NCBI GenBank assembly: GCA_038049695.1
Contig: CP142454.1
Location: 87,628,501-87,692,500 of the forward strand
Reading direction: 5' to 3'
Source of the DNA: Cinnamomum chago
Taxonomy: Eukaryota; Streptophyta; Magnoliopsida; Laurales; Lauraceae
Length of the DNA stretch: 64,000 bases
This document shows, piece by piece, positions 58,081-64,000 of this stretch (its first letter is position 1; each line of letters begins with the position of its first letter). A model generated the notes under the pieces. That model was not told the origin of the DNA. It did not search any database and saw only the letters and a program-made list of their open reading frames with translations. The translations under genes were made by a program, and so were the position numbers.

Positions 58081-61000
58081 GAAGCTACAGCTAACGTGAT
58101 GAAAGGTATAATTTATGTTGATAATAGACCTGCAGTTGCATTGTTTGACCATGGATCTACTCATTCATTTGTTGCACCTCCATTTGTATGTGATATGCAA
58201 AAACAAATTAGACAATTTTCATATGATTTTACTGTCACTACTCCATTGGGAAGAAAAGTAGTATGTGAATTATATGTACCCCAATGTAGTGTTAAAATCG
58301 GAGAGGTATCAATGCCAGCAGATTTAGTAGTGTTGGCTATGAATGATTTTGATGTAATTTTTGCCATGGATTGACTTGTGAAATACAGAGCCTGTCTGGA
58401 CTGTTTCCGCAAAATCATTACTTTTAAAGTAGATGAAGTCAATGCCAATGTGTTATTTGAGGGAACACAAAAGGAGTTTAATACAAGGCCCGCTTCAGCA
58501 ATAAAGGCTGAAAGAATGATGCGAAGTGGTTGTGAAGGCTACATCGCATTCATCACTGAAAAGAAGCCAATAAAGGAATTAGAAAACATTCCTGTAGTCT
58601 GTGAGTTCCCAGACGTGTTTCCAAGAGAAGTGTCAGGTCTACCTCCAGCAAGGGAAGTAGACTTCACTATAGAGCTTGTGCCGGGTACTGCACCTAAATC
58701 TCGGGCACCATATAGAATGACACCATCAAAATTGCATGAGTTGAATAAGCAAATACATGATTTGCTTGACAAAGGTTTTATTAAACCTAGTGTCTCACCA
58801 TGGGGAGCACCTGTATTGTTTGTCAAGAAGAAAGATGGCACCCTACGTATGTGTATCGATTATAGGCAACTGAGTCAGATAACAAGAAAAAATAAATACC
58901 CGTTGCCTAGAATTGATGAGTTGTTCGATCAACTCCAGGGTGCAGCATATTTCTCTAAGATCGATCTCCGATCTGGATATCACCAGATTCGTGTTAGAGA
59001 TCAGGATGTTCAGAAGACAACATTCAGAACCCGATATGGGCATTATGAATTTTTGGTTATGCCTTTTGAATTAACGAATGCACCTGCAGTGTTTATGGTT
59101 TTGATGAACAAAATTTTTACTGCTTATTTAGACCAGTTTGTTGTAATCTTCATTGATGACATCCTGGTATATTCAAAGTCAGAACAAGAACATTCGCACC
59201 ATCTCAGAACAACATTGCAATTGTTGAGAGACAATCAGTTGTTTGCAAAGCTAGAGAAGTGTGATTTCTGGTTGCAGCAGGTGGCATTTTAGGGTCACAT
59301 TATCACTAAAGAAGGATTAGTCGTCGATCCAGCTAAGATTGAAGCCATTACTAATTGGCAAAGTCCAAAGAATGTTCCTGAAGTGTGGAGTTTCTTAGGA
59401 TTGGCTGGATATTACAGAAGATTTGTAAAAGACTTCTCTAGAATTGCAGCACCATTGACAAAACTGACTCGGAAGAACATTTCATTTGTATCGGATGATG
59501 AATGTGAGTACAGTTTTCAAATATTGAAATAGAGATTAGTCTCAGCCCCAATCTTATCATTACCTGATGGAAGAGGAGGATTTGTAATTTATTATGATGC
59601 TTCGGGTATAAGATTGGGATGTGTGCTTATGCAAAATGGCAGGGCTATTGCCTTTGGTTCACGTCAGTTGAAAGAACATGAGAAGAATTGTGCTACTCAT
59701 GATTTAGAGCTCGCGGCTGTTGTATTTGCTTTGAAGCAATGAAGGCATTATTTGTATGGTGAGACTTTTGAAGTTCATTGTGATCATAGAAGCCTTCAAT
59801 ATTTGTTCACTCAGAAGGATATTAATTTAAGGCAACGTCGTTGGTTAGAGCTGATCAAAGATTATGATTTTCCATTCACTTATGTATCTGGAAAAGGTAA
59901 TGTCGTCGCTAATGCTTTGAGTCGCAAATCTGCTAACTTGGCATCATTGGAGCGTGGGTGAAATCTGATTGATGATTTCAAGGATCTTGATGTGTCTGTT
60001 GAGATAGTAAATGATCGAAAAATTATTGCAGCAATATTTGTATTCGAACCACTCCTTATCAAAGATATTAAGGATAGACAGTTCGAAGATCCTAGATTGG
60101 TGAAAATCAGAGATAACATTACTGTTAGACCAGATTGTGTGTTGATTGATGGAGTACTATACTTTAGAAACAGGTTGTGTGTACCAGCATAAGAAGATTG
60201 TGTACCAGCACAAGAAGATTTAAAACAGGCAGTGATGTTTGAAGCTCATCACACTCGATATTCTATGCATCCAGGAAGTACTAAGATGTACAGAAATCTC
60301 AAGGACAGGTTTTGGTGGAATAATATGAAACGGGAGATAGCAGGTTATGTATCTTCCTGCTTGACCTGTCAGCGTGTGAAGTTTAAGCATAGAAAACCGC
60401 TTGGATTACTTCATCCTTTACATATTCCTAGATGGAAGTGGGAACATTTGACTATAGACTTTGTATCTAGTTTGCCAATTACCAGAAGACATTATGACAC
60501 TGTATGGGTGATTGTGGATCGTCTTACGAAGTCCGCACATTTTCTTCCATTCAGAAAGGATATGGGATTCAGTGAAATGTCCAAGTTGTTTGTGAGGGAA
60601 GTGACTAGACTGCATGGAACACCAGTTTCGATTGTATCAAATCGAGACAGTCGGTTTGTTTCCACTTTTTGACAATCATTTCAAAATTCAATGGGTATTA
60701 GACTCCGATTTAGTACTGCATATCATCCACAGACAGATGGGCAGTCTGAAAGAACAATTCAGACATTAGAAGATTTGCTCCGTGCGAGTGTTATGGATTT
60801 AAGTAGTGATTGGGATGAGCATCTTGCGTTGTGTGAGTTTGCATACAACAACAGTTATCACTCCAGCATTGAAATGACACCATTTGAAGCATTGTATCGT
60901 CAAAGATATAGGACTCCAGTTAGCTGGGAAGAAGTTGGAACTAGAAGTTTCCATGGTCCTACTATCATTGTAGAAACAACTGAAAAAGTTCAGAAAGTGC

Positions 61001-61527
61001 ACGACAGATTGAGAATAGCCCGATCAAAACAAAAAAGTTATGTTGATAATCGTCGGCGTGAATTGAAATTTGCCATTGATGATTGGGTATTTTTGAAGAT
61101 TTCTCCAATAAAAGGTACAATCCGATTTGGGCAAAAAGGAAAACTTTCACCAAGATATATCGGACCTTTAAAGATAAAGAGCAGAATTGGAGATGTGGCT
61201 TATCGTCTAGATCTTCCATTGCAACTCTCCGGTATCCATAATGTATTCCATGTATCTATGCTTCGAAAGTATGTGGCGGATCCTACACACATCATCAGCT
61301 ATGATGAGATTCAAGTTCAACCGAACACCACATATGTTGAGAAGTCAGTTCGGATTATTGATACCAAGGAGCAAGTTCTACGCACAAGAACGATCAAATA
61401 AGTTGAAATCCTATGGGAGCATCATGAACCCAATGAAGCCACTTGGGAATTGGAAGAACAAATGCCTCGAAAGTATCCAGAGTTATTTGTTCAGGTGAGT
61501 TTTATTTATTATGCTTATTTTTATTGA
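58081..61527 (+). pseudogene. pol of the chromovirus (PR-RT-RH-INT-chromodomain)
   Basis: A single frame from 57427 onward. Protease is near 58130 but reads FDHGSTHS, so the active-site Ser/Thr is His. RT lies at 58600-59290 with FIDDILVYS. RNase H is at about 59580-59960, integrase at about 60230-61200 with an HHCC-type head (HHTRYSMH, CLTC), TIDF, SNRD and QSERT. The second catalytic Asp is Asn (SNRD for SDRD). A chromodomain-like tail (VRIIDTKEQVLR, ATWELEEQM) ends near 61527. In-frame stops lie at 58372, 59290, 59530, 59740, 59959, 60190, 60670 and 61399. A 21-bp tandem duplication lies at 60178-60219. The protein cannot be made. Confidence 0.93.
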
Positions 61528-61560
61528 TGTTTCATTCAAAGGACCGAATGATTCTAAACG

Positions 61561-61570
61561 TTTAGGAGAA
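61561..61570 (+). other. Polypurine tract
   Basis: TTTAGGAGAA directly before the 3' LTR; the AGGAGAA part is the likely plus-strand primer. Confidence 0.7.
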
Positions 61571-64000
61571 TGTTTCACCCCAACCTGAGTTAATCAAGAT
61601 TAACTCTAATTAATTGAGATTAATGTGAATTAGATGTGATTAGTAAAGACAAATATGATTAGTGATTAAAATGGATCAAATTAGTTTTATTTGAGTAACT
61701 TATACATAATGGAATGGATTTAAAAGGAATTCACTTGATTGAGTCAAATTTAGACTCAAATTGATGAAAGTAAGGACTTTTTCGTAAATACGGATTTATG
61801 CGTATTTCGTCGGATACGGTGAAACTTGATACTAACATGTGTATTTTGATGAGTACAACAACTTTCATAATTTACGCGTTTTCATTTGACTTCAAATGAA
61901 TTAAATAAGTCTTGATTTGACATAAATTTAAAATGTGTAAGATATATGGGGGTTGAATGTAAAAGTTCTATTAAAAAGGGTCGAGAAGAACTTAGAACCA
62001 TGGTATTAAAAATCGGCCGATACCGGTTCATATCGGCCGATATGAACCGGTATCGACCCATACCGGTCCGATATTTTGGTGATATATCGGTATCGGTATC
62101 GCAGACCAAAATATCGGTTTAATCGATATATCGGCCGATATATCAGTCCATCTCGGTCAAAATATCGGTCAAGATGGAATAATGGAAAAAAACCCTAAAA
62201 TCTTCATTTTTTTCCCTCATTCTTCATCTCCACTCATCTCCTTAGAGCAACCCCTCCTCCTTAGCTGATTTTCTTACATATTTTCAACACTATTTCTTAA
62301 AAAAATCATTTTATTTTGGTAAGAAAATCAACATACTCCCTTATTTTAACTATTACGTATTCTTTAACAGTCCATACCGAATAAATGATGATGATGATGA
62401 TATCGAGTGTGAGCGACACTCCACTTGGAATTAGGCTGTCATGCTCATCAATCTCTATCTCTCTAGTCTGCACTAATTTCAAGTAAACCATAAACCTTTT
62501 GATGTCCAAGTGCTTTTTGATTGATTTATCTCACTATCATGTTTCAGATTTTAATATTTTATCTTCATGGTCTTGGATTTCACAACTTATTTTGATAATT
62601 GAGTTAGTATTAAATGATACTTGATATGTTATCTTTATTTTCTTATTTTTTACTCTAATAAATTGATCATGAGCATCAATAATGGTTACATTATATGAAA
62701 TACTGGAGAAGACGACGAACTGCGACACAGACAGGACTCATAACTTAAGGTGACAGAGATTTTGATTTATTATTGTTACTAATGGAAAAAAAATTATTTT
62801 CCAGCATTTTCTAATATTCTGGATTTTTTGGATATTTTTGCGAATTTTTTTGGATTAAAAAAAAATTTACACCGCGATGACCGCGACAGACCGATATCCG
62901 CGACCGATACCGATATCATATCGGTTTTTCGGCCCGGCCGATACCGCGACCGAGACCAAGATTTTAAACCATGCTTAGAACCCATTTCAGTCGGTGAAAC
63001 ATTCCAGAACAGCTTAAACAACTTCGGTTTCTTCCTTTCTTCATTCTGCTTTGTTTCTAGCTTGTTAATCGTCAAAGAGAGGTGTTGTCCAAAGGATTTT
63101 TGGAGAAGGGTAGTTGTTCACTTCATCTTCTTCATCCTTGGAGTTAGAAATGAGAGGAAAAAATTTCAGTTTTTCTCTTCTTTAAGATTACAGGTAACTA
63201 AAGCTTTAGAATTATGAAACTTTTGAGTTCTAGTGAACTCTTTATAGTAGTGTTAGCTCATTAGCTTATGAGAAATCTGTTTTCTTTTGGGTTTTCTTGG
63301 TGTTAGGTTATCAAAGAGGGTCTCAATTGAGATTTTGATCTCAAAATCATGGCTAACAAGGGGATTTTTGTATCAAACTTGAATTAGAGGCAAGTATAAA
63401 TAGTTATTGTGATTAAATGCTAGTTGCTATAGATTTTTTCTTGATTATGTTATGAAATCTGAATTCAGCCTTATATGTGAGTTAACTGTGTATATGGATA
63501 ATTGATTGGAGAAGAAGATGGGTTAAATGGTTAATGGATTGGAAGTGTTACTTTATGTATAAATGACATGATGAATGAGGGGGAACAGGAGGTTCCATTT
63601 TGATATGCAGGTTATGGATTGAATGTAGAGAAGGGAAGAAGAAAATCAGTTTCAGAAGCCTGAAACTGAAATTCAGACAGGTTGTGTTTGATGAAATTTT
63701 GCCCATAATTGGGCCAGCCGGATTGGGCCTGCTCGAGTGGGTCGGCCCATTGGGCCAACAATGCCAACTTTAAATGGCCATTACTTTTGAATCGTACGTC
63801 CGATTTTTGAGTTCCTAAAGCTAGCCGATAAGACATTGATTAGTTAACCGAAATTAATAAAGTTTCATTATTAATTTTTGAGTTTTAAGGAAAAGAGCTT
63901 ATTGATTAGATCAAGGCTATTGTTAATACTATATACCTCCATGGGTGTTAATTAAAGAGACTTTAATGTACAAAATACATATAACTTGTGATGTTCATCG
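61571..64000 (+). repeat. 3' LTR of the chromovirus (incomplete at window edge)
   Basis: Begins TGTTTCACCCCAACCTGAG and follows the 5' LTR closely. It has two large changes: insertion of the hAT-like element at 61999-62973, and loss of about 300 bp at about 63814 (5' LTR 55432 to 55733 missing). It runs past the end of the window. Confidence 0.92.
61999..62973. mobile_element. hAT-like non-autonomous transposon, copy 2 (975 bp)
   Basis: Ends CATGGTATTAAAAATCGGCC and, on the other strand, CATGGTTTAAAATCTTGGTC. A perfect 8-bp target duplication CTTAGAAC lies at 61991-61998 and 62974-62981. The chromovirus 5' LTR holds the unfilled CTTAGAAC at 54591-54598 with the same flanks, proving the boundaries. 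Subterminal ATATCGG/CCGATAT motifs are dense at both ends. It is highly similar to the copy at 14457-15455; short ORFs conserved between copies have no known domain and no transposase is present. Confidence 0.95.

Larger units (their letters stand above)
54171..64000 (+). mobile_element. Ty3/gypsy chromovirus (Tekay/Del-like), degenerate, runs off the window
   Basis: Order: 5' LTR (54171 to about 56665), initiator-tRNA-Met primer-binding site (56677), gag, protease, RT, RNase H, integrase, C-terminal chromodomain-like segment (to about 61527), purine tract, 3' LTR from 61571. Pol order and the C-terminal segment mark a chromovirus. One long pol frame is kept without frameshift but is cut by many stops, so the element is dead. 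It is younger than the hAT-like insertion in its 3' LTR at 61999-62973. The far end is beyond 64000. Confidence 0.92.

Overview
This is a nuclear genomic window from a flowering plant. It has interrupted genes with GT-AG introns of up to several kb, an AT-rich background, plant-specific gene families and many plant-type retrotransposons and MITEs. I cannot name the species. Large introns and thick transposon load would suit a woody or early-diverging angiosperm, but that is a guess.

Four host genes are recognisable, all on the minus strand. (1) A RINGv (RING-CH) zinc-finger protein whose first coding exon lies at 4617-5542; its later exons were not found. (2) A complete LRR receptor-like kinase of the NIK/CIK/SERK group (LRR-II), closest to Arabidopsis At5g45780: 11 exons from 18651 down to 10937, 611 residues. 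(3) A complete shaggy/GSK3-like kinase of the BIN2 type: 11 coding exons from 42282 down to 34755, 374 residues. (4) A complete secreted class III peroxidase: 3 exons from 47888 down to 45324, 318 residues. In the three complete genes the spliced length is a whole number of codons and all catalytic motifs are present.

The rest is mobile DNA. A Tat-like Ty3/gypsy element on the minus strand fills 23241-33266. It has 715-bp LTRs and a perfect 5-bp target duplication, and carries an intact, spliced antisense ORF and a 49-bp tandem array. Its protease-RT segment is inverted and flanked by a 387-bp foldback. A Tekay/Del-like chromovirus on the plus strand starts at 54171 and runs off the window. 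Its pol frame has no frameshift but 13 in-frame stops. Its 3' LTR holds a ~1-kb hAT-like non-autonomous transposon, a second copy of which sits in an intron of the LRR kinase gene. Both copies lie at the same 8-mer target, and the chromovirus 5' LTR preserves the empty site.

Smaller elements include solo LTRs (1492-3526, 51443-52432), a 194-bp TRIM-type solo LTR (44888-45081), a Tourist-like MITE (7778-8192), a dispersed MITE family (6.6, 16.4 and 43-44 kb), SINE-like tRNA-derived segments, a LINE/RNase H remnant (37281-37446), tandem duplications and microsatellites. I saw no rRNA, functional tRNA or CRISPR. The host genes are unrelated neighbours; two (GSK3/BIN2 and the CIK-type co-receptor) belong to receptor-kinase and hormone signalling.
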